From Pricia antarctica (GTDB lineage Bacteria > Bacteroidota > Bacteroidia > Flavobacteriales > Flavobacteriaceae), in NCBI RefSeq assembly GCF_900101815.1, contig NZ_FNAO01000009.1, forward strand, positions 62,001-126,000: a DNA stretch of 64,000 nucleotides, read 5' to 3'. Of the stretch, positions 35,288 to 45,144 are shown piece after piece. The translations under genes were made by a program, and so were the position numbers. How positions within the stretch are numbered: the first letter of the stretch is position 1; every line of letters begins with the position of its first letter. The notes beneath the pieces are model-generated. The model searched no databases and was not told where the DNA came from. It was given only the letters and a program-made list of their open reading frames with translations.

Positions 35288-36685
35288 TCACTGCCATCCC
35301 CCGCCAACGGCCTCGTACAGGTTAACTATTGACTGTAATTGGCTGAAGCGCGCATCGATCAGGTCAAGGCTCGAACGCAGGGCATTTTCGCGTGCATTGA
35401 GCACTTCTAAATAGTTGGCCAGACCGTTGTTCAACAACTGCTCGGAATATTCTGTCGCGGTCGAATAGGCATCGTACTCCTTGTTCTTGACGTCAATTTT
35501 AGCCGTGGCCGCCTGATAACCGAACAAGGCGTCGGACACCTCTTTACTGGCGGTCAGAATAGCCCGCCTAAAACTCAACCGGGCTTCTTCCTGCTGGGCC
35601 TGAGAGACCTCGTATTGGGTACGAATTTTTCTACCGTTGAAAATGGGCTGGGTAAGACCTGACATGATACTGGCAAAAAGGGAGGTGGAATCAAAAAGAT
35701 CGCTAAAATCGAGACTTTGTAATCCCCCCGTGGCGTCCAGGGTCAATGAGGGATAAAAATCGCTGCGGGCCACATTGGTCAGTTCGAACGCATTGACCAG
35801 ATCGTATTCCGCCGCCATGACATCGGGGCGGTTTCGCACCAATTGAATTGGAACGCCCACGTTCAGTTCGGTCGTAATCTCCTGGGTATCCAAAGTGGTG
35901 CGTTGTATGTCGCCAGGCTCCTTTCCCAATAAAATGGACAAGGTATTTTCGACCAAACGGGACTGGTTGTTGAGATCGATCAGAATACCTTGGGCGGTGT
36001 AGTACTGTGCCTCGGTCTGCTTTACGGCCACTGCGGTAAGGGTTCCGGCTTCCTTGAGGGCCTGGGTAGTTTCTAGCGAGTTTTTACGGGTCCGGACGGT
36101 TTCTTCAGTGATCCGCACCTGTTCGTCCAATGACAACAACTGATAATATAGGGTTGCGATATTGGCGATGAGATCGGTCTTTACTGCCTGATGTGCCGCC
36201 ACGCTCTGCAGGTAAGTGGCCTGGAAAGCCCGTTTATTACTGCGTATCTTTCCCCAGATATCGGCCTCCCATGATAGCCCCGCGCTTACCTGATATTGAT
36301 CCAACGTATTGAACTGGCCCCCAAACTGGCTGTTACCCGAAAGTTCTTGATGGCTATATTGGGTAGAACCTTGCAAAGTAGGCAGAAATCCCGCTTTGCC
36401 CTGTTTGACATAGGCCTCGGCTGCCAAAATACGCTGTAGAGCGATGCGGATATCGATATTTTCCGCCAAACCCTCTTCGATATAGTCTTGTAAGGTAGGG
36501 TCGGTAAACATTGCTGTCCAAGGTACGGTAGCCATGGTCAGGCTATCCTGCGGCAAGTTGTCTGTTCGGAAATTGGCCTCGGTCACCACTTCCGGCCGTT
36601 CGTAGGTCTTGGCCGCAAAACAGGACACCAGCAATAGGGGGAGCACTGTTATAAAAAGGAATCGATACAGGCTGTTGATCTTCAT
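35288..36685 (-). CDS. RND efflux outer membrane lipoprotein (OprM/NodT family)
   Basis: 465 residues with a lipoprotein signal (LPLLLVSC). Outer membrane factor repeats follow: QDYIEEGLAENIDIRIALQRILAAEA, GLSWEADIWGKIRSNKRA, LVRNRPDVMAAEYDLVNA and DARFSQLQSIVNLYEAVGGGW. The trimeric channel completes the efflux pump encoded upstream. It is the last gene of the operon, 29 nt after the permease gene. Confidence 0.93.
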   Translation of the reverse strand: MKINSLYRFLFITVLPLLLVSCFAAKTYERPEVVTEANFRTDNLPQDSLTMATVPWTAMFTDPTLQDYIEEGLAENIDIRIALQRILAAEAYVKQGKAGFLPTLQGSTQYSHQELSGNSQFGGQFNTLDQYQVSAGLSWEADIWGKIRSNKRAFQATYLQSVAAHQAVKTDLIANIATLYYQLLSLDEQVRITEETVRTRKNSLETTQALKEAGTLTAVAVKQTEAQYYTAQGILIDLNNQSRLVENTLSILLGKEPGDIQRTTLDTQEITTELNVGVPIQLVRNRPDVMAAEYDLVNAFELTNVARSDFYPSLTLDATGGLQSLDFSDLFDSTSLFASIMSGLTQPIFNGRKIRTQYEVSQAQQEEARLSFRRAILTASKEVSDALFGYQAATAKIDVKNKEYDAYSTATEYSEQLLNNGLANYLEVLNARENALRSSLDLIDARFSQLQSIVNLYEAVGGGWQ

Positions 36686-36714
36686 ACCGTATTATATTGA
36701 TTTTGTATTATTTG

Positions 36715-39700
36715 TTACTCGGTCAAGCCTTTTGAACCGGACTCAACGGCAGGCAGATTTGAACTAGTGCTTGCACTTGAACTTTCGGTGGCCGCTTCAG
36801 GCGCCCCCGATATTTTTTCCTGCAGCCATTGGAAAAGTATAAATAGGATAGGGATTACGAATATGCCTAAAATCGTACCAATAAGTAATCCACCGACCGC
36901 GCCAGTCCCGATTGATCGGTTTCCTTTGGCGCCCACGCCACTGGCCAATACCAGAGGCATTAACCCAAGGATAAAAGCAAAGGAAGTCATGAGGATGGGC
37001 CGTAGCCGGGCTTCTGCGCCATTAATGGCCGCATCCAGTAAAGATTCGCCGTTACGGCGTCTTTGTATGGCAAATTCCACAATTAAGATAGCGTTCTTGG
37101 CCAACAGCCCGAGCAGCATAATCAGGGCGATCTGAAAATAAATGTTGTTCTGCAGTCCGGTAAGCTGTGTGGTAATGTAGGCCCCAAAAACACCCAGAGG
37201 CAAGGACAGCAGTATAGAAAAGGGCAGCAGGTAGCTCTCATACTGCGCTGCTAGTAAAAAATAGACGAATAAAATCGACAACATAAATATGGTCGTCGTC
37301 TGGTTACCGGCGTTCACCTCTTCACGGGTAAGTCCGGAATAAGCGGTGGAGTAATTACCAGGCAGCTCGCTGGCCACTTCTTGAACGGCCTTGATGGCAT
37401 CACCGGAACTGTATCCGGGCTTGGTCGCGGCCGTGACGGTGGTAGAATTGAACAGGTTGAACCGGGTCACCGATTGTGGCCCGTATACCCGCTTTAGGTT
37501 GACAAACTGCGTTATGGGGGTCATCTCGCCACTTTGGGTGCGCACGTAGAGCTGGTCAAGCGCCGATTTGTCGGCACGATCCTGAGGAAGTGCCTGCACG
37601 TATACGCGATATTGTTTGCCGAAACGGGAAAAATCCGATGCAAAAATGCTACCGATATAGCCCTGTAGGGTCGAAAAGATACTACTAATGGAGACCCCCA
37701 GTTCTTTGGCAAGCGGTACATTAAGCTCCAGCTCATATTGTGGATATCTTGTATTGAAAGACGACTGGGCATATTGAATTTCCGGTCGTTGGCTCAATTT
37801 TCCTATAAATTCCTGATTGGTGGCATCGAGATCTTCGAAAGTACCTCCTGAACGGTCGAGCAAGTTCACTTCCACCCCCGCAGAACTACCGAAACCGGGG
37901 ATACTGGGCGGCGCGAAAAAAACGATGTTCGCCTCGGGAATCTGCGCGGCGACACCGAACATTTTACTCGTTATCGTTTCAATGGAAAGGGAATCCGCAT
38001 CGCGTTCGTCCCAATCCTCCAACCGAATGAACCCAAGGCCGAAGTTGCTGCCCGCACCACCCAGAAAACTCCTGCCCTCGACCACCGTACCGGCCTGAAC
38101 ACCAGGGATTTTTATAAGGCCTTCATAGAGTTTCTGGTTCACCTGATGCGTCCGATCAATAGAAGCACCCGCCGGAAGTTCGACGTTCAAGAAGATGATA
38201 CCTCGGTCTTCATCGGGTACAAAACCCGTTTTCAAGGTCGATGACGACCACCAAATACCTGCACCTGCTACAATCAAAATAGCGGCGGTAATCCATTTGT
38301 GCCGGTACAGAAAATGTACCGACTTGCCGTACTTTTTTACCGTTGCATTAAAGCCGCGGTTAAATCCTGCAAAAAAACGCTGAACAAAACCGGGTTTTTT
38401 TCCTTTTGAGTTCTCCTTTTCATCGTGTCCTTTTAAAAACAGGGCACACAGGGCGGGACTCAACGTCAGCGCGTTCACCGCCGAAATTACGATAGCTACA
38501 ATCAGCGTGACCCCGAACTGTTCATAGAAAACTCCCGTAGGCCCTTGTACGAAGGTAACCGGTATAAAAACAGCCGCCATCACCAAGGTGATAGAAATAA
38601 TGGCCCCCGAAATTTCATTCATGGCATTTAAACTTGCCCTTTTCGGATTTTCTTCACCTTCATCGATCTTGGCATGTACGGCCTCGACCACCACGATGGC
38701 ATCATCTACCACAATACCGATGGCCAAAACCAGCGCAAAGAGGGTCAATAAGTTAATAGAATATCCGAAAAGGTTCAAAAAGAAAAACGTGCCAATGATA
38801 GATACAGGCACTGCAATAGCGGGAATTAGGGTAGAACGAAAATCCTGTAAAAAGATAAAGACCACTAAAAACACCAATAAAAAAGCCTCCACAAGCGTAG
38901 TGACCACTTTTTCGATGGAAGCGTTCAAGAAATTGTTCGTATCATAAGGAATGAAGATGTCCATGCCTTTGGGTAACTCTTCCTTAACACCCTCCAGTAC
39001 CTTTTTAACCTCTGTAATGATTTCACGCGCATTGGATCCCTTGGTCTGAAAAATACCCATACTTACCGCAGGATAGCCTTTGGTCACCGAACTTCCAGAA
39101 TAGGATTGGGCACCTAATTCAATATCGGCAACATCACTAAGCCTAAGAAAATCACCGTCCCCCAAAGCCTTGATTACGATATCGCTATATTGGGCCTCGG
39201 TCTTGAACCTGCCCCCATATTTAATCGTATATGAGAAAGCTTCCCCATTGTTTTCCCCAAGGGCTCCAGCGGCCGCCTCAAGGCTCTGTTCGCGCAGGGC
39301 TGCCGTAACATCGGAGGGAATCAGGTTATAGGCAGCCAATTTTTCCGGTCGAAGCCAAATACGCATTGCATAATCCTTGCCCCCGAAAACATTGACGTCA
39401 CCCACCCCATTTACACGTTGTAGCTCAGGTATAACATTGATTTTTAAGTAGTTTTGAATATAGGTATCGTCATAATCCTTGTTGCTGCTGTAAACGGACA
39501 AGAACATCAGTGCACTGCTCTGCTGTTTTTGGGTAGTGACCCCGGTCTGTAGTACGGCCTGTGGCAAAAGCGGATTGGCCCGTGCTACCCGGTTCTGCAC
39601 ATTTACCGCGGCAATATCCGCATCTACATCTTGATCGAAAAAAACCTGGATTGTAGCGGTACCGCTATTGGTAGCTGTTGAAGTAAGATAGGTCATCCCC

Positions 39701-39918
39701 TCGACCCCATTGATCTGTTCCTCTAAAGGAATGACCACACTTTCCAAAATCGTTTCCGCATTTGCACCAGGGTAGGTCGCACTTACCTGAATGGTCGGAG
39801 GTGCGATATCGGGATATTGGGTGATGGGCAAAGTCGTTACCCCTAAAATACCCAGAATGACGATTATGATGGATATAACCGTGGAGAGTACGGGCCGTTC
39901 TATAAATGTTTTTAGCAT
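36715..39918 (-). CDS. RND multidrug efflux permease (HAE1 type)
   Basis: 1067 residues, starting MLKTFIERPVLSTVISIIIVILGILG, the usual first helix. The proton-relay Asp pair lies in IGIVVDDAIVVVEAV and the partner Lys in LLAKNAILIVEFA. Two large periplasmic loops flank the duplicated membrane domain. It exports hydrophobic or amphiphilic compounds with proton influx through the adaptor and outer channel. The C-terminal 40 residues are serine-rich and probably disordered. It lies 21 nt after the adaptor gene. Confidence 0.96.
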   Translation of the reverse strand: MLKTFIERPVLSTVISIIIVILGILGVTTLPITQYPDIAPPTIQVSATYPGANAETILESVVIPLEEQINGVEGMTYLTSTATNSGTATIQVFFDQDVDADIAAVNVQNRVARANPLLPQAVLQTGVTTQKQQSSALMFLSVYSSNKDYDDTYIQNYLKINVIPELQRVNGVGDVNVFGGKDYAMRIWLRPEKLAAYNLIPSDVTAALREQSLEAAAGALGENNGEAFSYTIKYGGRFKTEAQYSDIVIKALGDGDFLRLSDVADIELGAQSYSGSSVTKGYPAVSMGIFQTKGSNAREIITEVKKVLEGVKEELPKGMDIFIPYDTNNFLNASIEKVVTTLVEAFLLVFLVVFIFLQDFRSTLIPAIAVPVSIIGTFFFLNLFGYSINLLTLFALVLAIGIVVDDAIVVVEAVHAKIDEGEENPKRASLNAMNEISGAIISITLVMAAVFIPVTFVQGPTGVFYEQFGVTLIVAIVISAVNALTLSPALCALFLKGHDEKENSKGKKPGFVQRFFAGFNRGFNATVKKYGKSVHFLYRHKWITAAILIVAGAGIWWSSSTLKTGFVPDEDRGIIFLNVELPAGASIDRTHQVNQKLYEGLIKIPGVQAGTVVEGRSFLGGAGSNFGLGFIRLEDWDERDADSLSIETITSKMFGVAAQIPEANIVFFAPPSIPGFGSSAGVEVNLLDRSGGTFEDLDATNQEFIGKLSQRPEIQYAQSSFNTRYPQYELELNVPLAKELGVSISSIFSTLQGYIGSIFASDFSRFGKQYRVYVQALPQDRADKSALDQLYVRTQSGEMTPITQFVNLKRVYGPQSVTRFNLFNSTTVTAATKPGYSSGDAIKAVQEVASELPGNYSTAYSGLTREEVNAGNQTTTIFMLSILFVYFLLAAQYESYLLPFSILLSLPLGVFGAYITTQLTGLQNNIYFQIALIMLLGLLAKNAILIVEFAIQRRRNGESLLDAAINGAEARLRPILMTSFAFILGLMPLVLASGVGAKGNRSIGTGAVGGLLIGTILGIFVIPILFILFQWLQEKISGAPEAATESSSASTSSNLPAVESGSKGLTE

Positions 39919-39939
39919 AGTTTTCTGATTCTGGGCCGG

Positions 39940-41082
39940 TTATCGGAATACGGTTTCTAAGGGTTTGGCAATGCTGTCAAAAGGGGTTTCTTGTGGATTG
40001 ATTTTGGTCTCCCCCCTAAGTTTGGCCACGCCCTTTCCTACGATACGATCATCCTTTTTTAGTCCTGAACTAACGACATATAGGTTCTCTACTTCCTTTT
40101 CAATCTCTATTTGGGTCGCGGTCGCCAAACTATCTTCGCCCACTTTATAAACATATGTGCTTCCCTGACGTTCAAAAGTAGCCGTTTTGGGCACGACCAC
40201 GGCATCGGTATAGGTCTTTGGTACTCGGATCTTTCCGCTGTTCCCATTGGTTAACAGTCGGTTCGGATTCTCGAAAATAGCTCGGAAGGAAATGGTGCCC
40301 GTTTGCGCGTTTACCTGGGAATTTATGGTTTCGACAGTCCCTTCCTTTTCATAGATACTACCGTCGGGCAAGACCAACTGTACCTTGGGTAATTTCTTTA
40401 TAACTTCCGCAATACTCTCACCTTCGGTGCTCCGCAGAAATTCGATATAGTCTCTTTCGTTCATTGAAAAATATGCATACACCTTACTTATATCCGATAC
40501 CCTGGTGAGGGGCGTTTGGTTGCCAGGACTCACCAACGAACCCTTGCGAAGGCGTATCTCGCCTACGTAACCGTCAACGGGGCTCTTGATATTCGCATAG
40601 TCGATATTGGCGGCAATACTGCTATACCCGCTTTTGGCCTGCTGAAGTTTGGCCTTTGCGGTCTCCATCTGTACTTCGCTGATAATATTCTTTTCGACCA
40701 AAGGCTTTAGCTTGTTTAACTCAACTTGGGCGGCGTTCACGTTCGCCTCAGCCGCTGCAGCATCTTGGCTGAGCGATTGGGTTTCCAACTTAAAAAGGGT
40801 CTGTCCACGTCGCACCTTTTGGCCTTCATCTACCAGAACGTCGGTAATGTAACCGCTGACCTTGGCCCTGACCTCACTGTTTATGATGCCCTCGATACTG
40901 GCCGGGTAAGTGTTGTAGGCAGTTAGTGTTTTTAACGGGATTTCGGTGACGGAAAAGGTGGGGGTCTGTTGGTTTTGCTCTGCTCCACCCGGTTTCTGTT
41001 CCTGAACTCCGTTTCCGCATCCGGTTAAAGATAAAATGGCAACCAGTAATAAGGCCAGACGGAAGTGTATAATTTTTTTCAT
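39940..41082 (-). CDS. RND efflux periplasmic adaptor
   Basis: 380 residues with a lipoprotein signal (LSLTGC). The membrane-fusion layout is clear: a lipoyl half (GYITDVLVDEGQKVRRGQTLFKLE), a helical hairpin of about 60 residues, the second lipoyl half (IKSPVDGYVGEIRLRKGSLVSPG) and beta-barrel strands. It links the inner membrane pump to the outer channel. The gene begins 13 nt after the regulator's stop. Confidence 0.94.
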   Translation of the reverse strand: MKKIIHFRLALLLVAILSLTGCGNGVQEQKPGGAEQNQQTPTFSVTEIPLKTLTAYNTYPASIEGIINSEVRAKVSGYITDVLVDEGQKVRRGQTLFKLETQSLSQDAAAAEANVNAAQVELNKLKPLVEKNIISEVQMETAKAKLQQAKSGYSSIAANIDYANIKSPVDGYVGEIRLRKGSLVSPGNQTPLTRVSDISKVYAYFSMNERDYIEFLRSTEGESIAEVIKKLPKVQLVLPDGSIYEKEGTVETINSQVNAQTGTISFRAIFENPNRLLTNGNSGKIRVPKTYTDAVVVPKTATFERQGSTYVYKVGEDSLATATQIEIEKEVENLYVVSSGLKKDDRIVGKGVAKLRGETKINPQETPFDSIAKPLETVFR

Positions 41083-41095
41083 TTCAATTTTAAGA

Positions 41096-41596
41096 TTAAT
41101 CGTTGTTGGCTTCGTTCGTATGATCCCTGCGGATGTCTTTCATAGAACTAATGGCCTGTTCTAAAAAAGTCAAATATTTTTTATGGAATGCTAAATCTAA
41201 AATAACTTCGTCGGTCGCATCCGAATGATCGGTTATTTCCTGTTTGTAATTAACCATCTCTACATGCAATTTTTTCTCGCGATCCCAATTTTCGATCATC
41301 TTATCCAGATAACGGACCAAATAGTCGAGACTCTTAATAAAATATTTCTTACGATCGCCCGCCTTGGTAAAATAGGTAACACGACCGGTGTGCTGTAAGT
41401 TGTTCAAATGTGTGGAGATGGTGCTTTTGCTGGCGCCAAGGTTAGCTACAAGTTCGTCAAAGGTGACCCCCTGTTTTCCCGTCAGTATCAAAGTAGCTAC
41501 AATACGTGCGGCAAGTGGGGCCAATTGGTCCCTACATTCCAGATACACACCCAAGCGTTCTATCAACCGTTCTTTTTTTTGTAACAAATCTTTCAT
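41096..41596 (-). CDS. GbsR/MarR-type transcriptional regulator
   Basis: 166 residues with a winged helix-turn-helix (LAARIVATLILTGKQGVTFDELVANLGASKSTISTHLNNLQHTGRVTYF) and a helical C-terminus for dimerisation. It heads the efflux operon, and a perfect palindrome overlaps its promoter, so it most likely represses its own operon and responds to pump substrates. ATG 41596 is chosen because the -7 element is at 41627-41634, inside the longer frame. Confidence 0.88.
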   Translation of the reverse strand: MKDLLQKKERLIERLGVYLECRDQLAPLAARIVATLILTGKQGVTFDELVANLGASKSTISTHLNNLQHTGRVTYFTKAGDRKKYFIKSLDYLVRYLDKMIENWDREKKLHVEMVNYKQEITDHSDATDEVILDLAFHKKYLTFLEQAISSMKDIRRDHTNEANND

Positions 41597-41626
41597 AATG
41601 ACCAGGAAACCGCATTTTTCGGGAGG

Positions 41627-41634
41627 CAAATTTA
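41627..41634 (-). promoter_or_regulatory. Promoter -7 element of the efflux operon
   Basis: TAAATTTG on the minus strand, 30 nt before the regulator's start, matches TAnnTTTG. The adjacent palindrome covers where the -33 element should be. Confidence 0.55.
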
Positions 41635-41636
41635 TT

Positions 41637-41662
41637 ATTAGTTCGGTCAAAACCGAACTAAT
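41637..41662. promoter_or_regulatory. Perfect palindromic operator of the efflux operon
   Basis: Arms ATTAGTTCGGT (41637-41647) and ACCGAACTAAT (41652-41662) are perfect reverse complements around a 4-nt centre. It lies 2 nt upstream of the -7 element, the expected place for a repressor site of the GbsR/MarR-type protein. Confidence 0.75.
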
Positions 41663-41799
41663 CTGACCCAATGTTGTGTTAATTGATACGGGAGTTTATA
41701 CTTGCGCCATCAGTTCAGATTAATTTGGCAAAATTACGATGTGCAGAATGATGAATTTGCCCCTAGAAGTTAATTAATCGTTAAGGCCTTGAAGTATTG

Positions 41800-42195
41800 T
41801 CACTTTGGTAAAATACCGTCCTTTTCAATGACAGGTATGGATTTAATAGTGCTCTGTTTGACAGAATTCTTGGGAAATACGAACCGTTTTTCGTACAGCT
41901 TGTCATCAGCAAAGAAAGTAACAAAGAATTCATTATTCAGCGCAAGTACATCTTCCGGGACCAATTCTATCTTTTTAAAGGATTTTGGCCCAATTGATCC
42001 CATACCGTGGCGCATGGTGGAAGTTTTTCTATCCCTATCAAAACCTTTGGAAACTACCAGTACCATATCAATGGCCGCATTTCTGCCGTTGATGAGATAA
42101 GCATTCCAATCCTTTGAAAGAAATTCATCGTTACATTCATGGATGAGAGCCACATGAACGTCTTTGGCAATGGGTATCTCGATATCTTTTTTCAT
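41800..42195 (-). CDS. Conserved flavobacterial protein of unknown function
   Basis: 131 residues, soluble, no signal peptide. The pattern MKKDIEIPIAKDVHVALIHE...DWNAYLINGRNAAIDMVLVVSKG...KTSTMRHGMG...LNNEFFVTFFADDKLYEKRFVFPKN is one I recognise as conserved in flavobacteria, often next to pheS. There is no established function, and I see no catalytic motif. ATG 42195 is favoured over 42210 because the conserved region starts there. Confidence 0.78.
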   Translation of the reverse strand: MKKDIEIPIAKDVHVALIHECNDEFLSKDWNAYLINGRNAAIDMVLVVSKGFDRDRKTSTMRHGMGSIGPKSFKKIELVPEDVLALNNEFFVTFFADDKLYEKRFVFPKNSVKQSTIKSIPVIEKDGILPK

Positions 42196-42279
42196 AATTC
42201 CTGTTTGCACTTACGATTTAAATGACAGCAAAAACTTCCGTTTAGCATAGGAATCCAGCCTTTCGCAGTTCAAATGGAT

Positions 42280-43299
42280 TTACAATGCGCTCCTAAATTG
42301 CTCCAGAAACCGAACATCGTTCTCGCTGAGTAGACGGATATCCGAAATCTGGTGCAGCAAAAGGGCGATTCGGTCGATGCCCATACCAAAGGCAAATCCC
42401 GAATAGGTTTCGGAATCGATGCCACAGTTGTCAAGCACGTTGGGATCGACCATGCCACAGCCCATAATCTCAAGCCATCCGGTGCCCTTGGTCATGCGGT
42501 AATCGGTCTCGGTTTCCAAACCCCAATATACATCGACCTCTGCGCTGGGTTCTGTAAAAGGGAAATAGGAGGGGCGTAGGCGGATCTTGGATTTTCCAAA
42601 AAGTTCTGTCGTAAAGAACTGTAGCGTCTGTTTCAGGTCGGCAAAGGATACCTCTTTGTCAATATAAAGCCCCTCCACTTGATGGAAAAAACAGTGCGAA
42701 CGCGCCGAAATGGCCTCGTTTCTATATACCCTTCCGGGAGATATGGTACGAATGGGCGGTTGGTTGTTCTCCATATATCGCACCTGAACGGACGAAGTAT
42801 GCGTACGTAAGAGGATGTCGGGGTCGGTCTGCACGAAAAAAGTATCCTGCATATCCCTTGCCGGATGGTGCTCCGGAAGATTCAGCGCTGTAAAATTATG
42901 CCAGTCGTCTTCAATTTCAGGCCCTTCGGAAACGTTGAAGCCTATCCTTGAAAAAATTTCTATGATTTGGTTCTTTACTATGGAAATAGGATGCCGCGCC
43001 CCTAATTCTATGGGTTCGCCCGGCCGTGTCAGATCGCCGTAGATTGGGCTGAAATCGGTTTCATTCTCCAACGCCTCTTTGAGCGTATTGACCTTTTCGG
43101 CGGCCAAGGTCTTGAGTTCATTGATGGTCTGGCCGAACTCCTTTTTCTGGTCATTGGGCACGTTCTTGAATTCGGCGAAAAAATCGTTAAGGAGGCCCTT
43201 TTTACCCAAATATTTGATGCGGAAGGCTTCAACAGCTTCCTTCGAATCGGTCTTAAAAGCTTCTACTTCAACGATGTGTTTTTTTAGCGTATCGATCAT
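42280..43299 (-). CDS. pheS: Phenylalanine-tRNA ligase alpha subunit
   Basis: 339 residues with an N-terminal coiled coil (about 1-85) and a class II catalytic core. Motif 2 is in RTHTSSVQVRYMENNQPPIRTISPGRVYRNEAISARSHCFFHQVEG and motif 3 in GFAFGMGIDRIALL. The core also shows GPEIEDDWHNFTALNLPEHHPARDMQDTF. It charges tRNA-Phe together with PheT, which is not in this window. ATG 43299 gives the usual N-terminus. Confidence 0.96.
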   Translation of the reverse strand: MIDTLKKHIVEVEAFKTDSKEAVEAFRIKYLGKKGLLNDFFAEFKNVPNDQKKEFGQTINELKTLAAEKVNTLKEALENETDFSPIYGDLTRPGEPIELGARHPISIVKNQIIEIFSRIGFNVSEGPEIEDDWHNFTALNLPEHHPARDMQDTFFVQTDPDILLRTHTSSVQVRYMENNQPPIRTISPGRVYRNEAISARSHCFFHQVEGLYIDKEVSFADLKQTLQFFTTELFGKSKIRLRPSYFPFTEPSAEVDVYWGLETETDYRMTKGTGWLEIMGCGMVDPNVLDNCGIDSETYSGFAFGMGIDRIALLLHQISDIRLLSENDVRFLEQFRSAL

Positions 43300-43432
43300 G
43301 GTAGCTTGATATGATGGCAAATTTAGTTCTTTGCCGCAACTTTGACAAAGTTGATCCGCATGCTAGTAAGATTTAAAATCCATAGATTAAGGAAAACAAT
43401 CTTAATATCCCGTAATCCTATAGATTCTAGAA

Positions 43433-44068
43433 TTATTTACGGCCAAAATCCGCCGGAATCTCGCCCCAGGCTTTCGTCTCCCATTTAACAATAGGTGTAT
43501 TGTACGAATTGTTCTTTAGCCATTCGAGGGCACGGCGAACCAATTCGAAGAGCGCCTTGTTCTTATCGGTTTCCTTAAGTTTCGTGTTGCATGTGCGTTT
43601 GCGTACCCAGCTCATGGCGGTGCGGGAATCGGTGTAGATGATGCGGTCACTGTTTTTTTGTTTGAGGAAGGCGAGACCATGTACGAGGGCCAAAAATTCA
43701 CCGATGTTGTTGGTGCCGTGCGCGAAAGGACCTTGATGGAACAGTTTTTTTCCTGTTTTTGTGTCGACGCCTTGGTACTCCATCACCCCCGGGTTTCCAC
43801 TGGAAGCGGCGTCAACGGAGATGGAATGGTAATTGGGGGCTCCGTATTTGAGCAGCTGCTCTGCGGTGAGCGAGGGTTCTCCCTTTTTCTTCCCCTTATA
43901 ATCATCATAATTGCCATTGTAGGCCTTTTTGGCGGCGGCAAAAGTGGGGAATGATTTGTATTGCGCGCCTGCATAGCCGTTAATCGCCGCCTTGCAATCT
44001 TTCCAAGTATCATAGATGCCGGGGCGTTTGCCTTTCCAAACGGTATAGAATTTTTGTTTTTTGGCCAT
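43433..44068 (-). CDS. rnhA: Ribonuclease H with viroplasmin domain
   Basis: 211 residues. An N-terminal viroplasmin/RNase H1-type hybrid-binding domain (FYTVWKGKRPGIYDTWKDCKAAINGYAGAQYKSFPTFAAAKKAY) is joined to an RNase HI domain with catalytic residues in SVDAASSGNPG, NNIGEFLALVHGL, IYTDSRTAMSWV and the final GEIPADFGRK. It cuts the RNA strand of RNA-DNA hybrids. The ATG at 44068 (MAKKQKF) is preferred; an earlier one lies two codons upstream. Confidence 0.92.
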   Translation of the reverse strand: MAKKQKFYTVWKGKRPGIYDTWKDCKAAINGYAGAQYKSFPTFAAAKKAYNGNYDDYKGKKKGEPSLTAEQLLKYGAPNYHSISVDAASSGNPGVMEYQGVDTKTGKKLFHQGPFAHGTNNIGEFLALVHGLAFLKQKNSDRIIYTDSRTAMSWVRKRTCNTKLKETDKNKALFELVRRALEWLKNNSYNTPIVKWETKAWGEIPADFGRK

Positions 44069-44189
44069 TGACATCTAAAAATCGTGTTTGTTTTCAAATG
44101 GATGTGGCAAGAAGAAAAAGCGACGGCTAAAGAGCTCGCAACAACACGTTCTGCCCACTTCCCGAATACATCCTTTCCACTTTACAACT

Positions 44190-44774
44190 TCATTCTATCG
44201 GATCTCCCACCAAAAGTTGCTCGATGACTTTTGGAAAATGGGCAAACTCCAATTCCCGGATTTTTTGGGTGATGCGCTCTACATCATCTTCTGCTTCTAT
44301 CCTTGTTTTTGATTGATGAATGATGGCTCCCTCGTCATAGTTCTCGTTAACGTAATGAATGGTAATACCCGTTTCGGCATCCCCGTTCGCCTTCACGGCT
44401 TGATGAACTTTGTTGCCATACATCCCTTTACCCCCATATTTAGGTAACAGGGCAGGGTGGATATTGATGATTTTGTTCGGAAAAGCCCGGATAATTTTTT
44501 CCGGGATTTTCCAAAGAAATCCGGCGAGCACGATTAAATCGGGATGAAAAGCTTCTAAAACATCCAGTATGCAATCATTATCGTAAAAGGATGTCCTATT
44601 AAAATATAATCCACTGATTGCAAGGCTGTCACACCTATCCAGCACTTTCGCATCCTTTTTATTGGTCAAAACGGCAGAAATGGCAACCTCGGGCCTATCC
44701 TGAAAATAGCGTACAATATTTTCAACGTTAGAACCGGAACCGGAGGCGAGAAGAACGATGTTTTTAGTTTTCAA
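44190..44774 (-). CDS. purN: Phosphoribosylglycinamide formyltransferase
   Basis: Transfers a formyl group from 10-formyl-tetrahydrofolate to GAR in purine synthesis. The 194-residue product has the phosphate loop ASGSGSNVENI, the catalytic Asn-x-His in INIHPALLPKYGGKGMYG and the Asp in NENYDEGAIIHQ. Divergent from acpP across a 370-nt gap, a common flavobacterial arrangement. Confidence 0.94.
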   Translation of the reverse strand: MKTKNIVLLASGSGSNVENIVRYFQDRPEVAISAVLTNKKDAKVLDRCDSLAISGLYFNRTSFYDNDCILDVLEAFHPDLIVLAGFLWKIPEKIIRAFPNKIINIHPALLPKYGGKGMYGNKVHQAVKANGDAETGITIHYVNENYDEGAIIHQSKTRIEAEDDVERITQKIRELEFAHFPKVIEQLLVGDPIE

Positions 44775-45104
44775 GAAAAATAGGGGATTAACGTCTGTGT
44801 TTAGGATGAAGGCAAAATACCTACAATTGGGTTAAAATTCCAAATTAAAAGTCCAACTTGTCCGCTAATCCGCCAGCAAGTAAGATTTCAAAAGAATCTA
44901 ACGGTCAAAATTCATATAACCCCTATCACGATCTGTCGACTTGAACACTTCTCGAACCCAAGTCGAAGGGTTAAATCGCTTTAGGGCGACTACCAACCGT
45001 AAGCACTATCAATTTTTTTAAGCTTAAACCATCCATCATATCCTTTAATTCATTAAATTACCATACATTTTAACTGCAAATAGTATTATTACGTCAAAGT
45101 TTTT
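44775..45104. other. Intergenic region between purN and acpP
   Basis: The 370-nt divergent gap includes the acpP promoter at 45105-45112. A 7-bp dyad TCGACTT / AAGTCGA lies at about 44937-44972 and resembles a decayed copy of the dispersed palindromic repeat. No gene is evident. Confidence 0.4.
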
Positions 45105-45112
45105 TACTTTTG
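45105..45112 (+). promoter_or_regulatory. Promoter -7 element of acpP
   Basis: TACTTTTG matches TAnnTTTG, 32 nt before the acpP start codon. Confidence 0.5.
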
Positions 45113-45144
45113 CCATCAATTAAAATTTTAAAACCAATATTATT

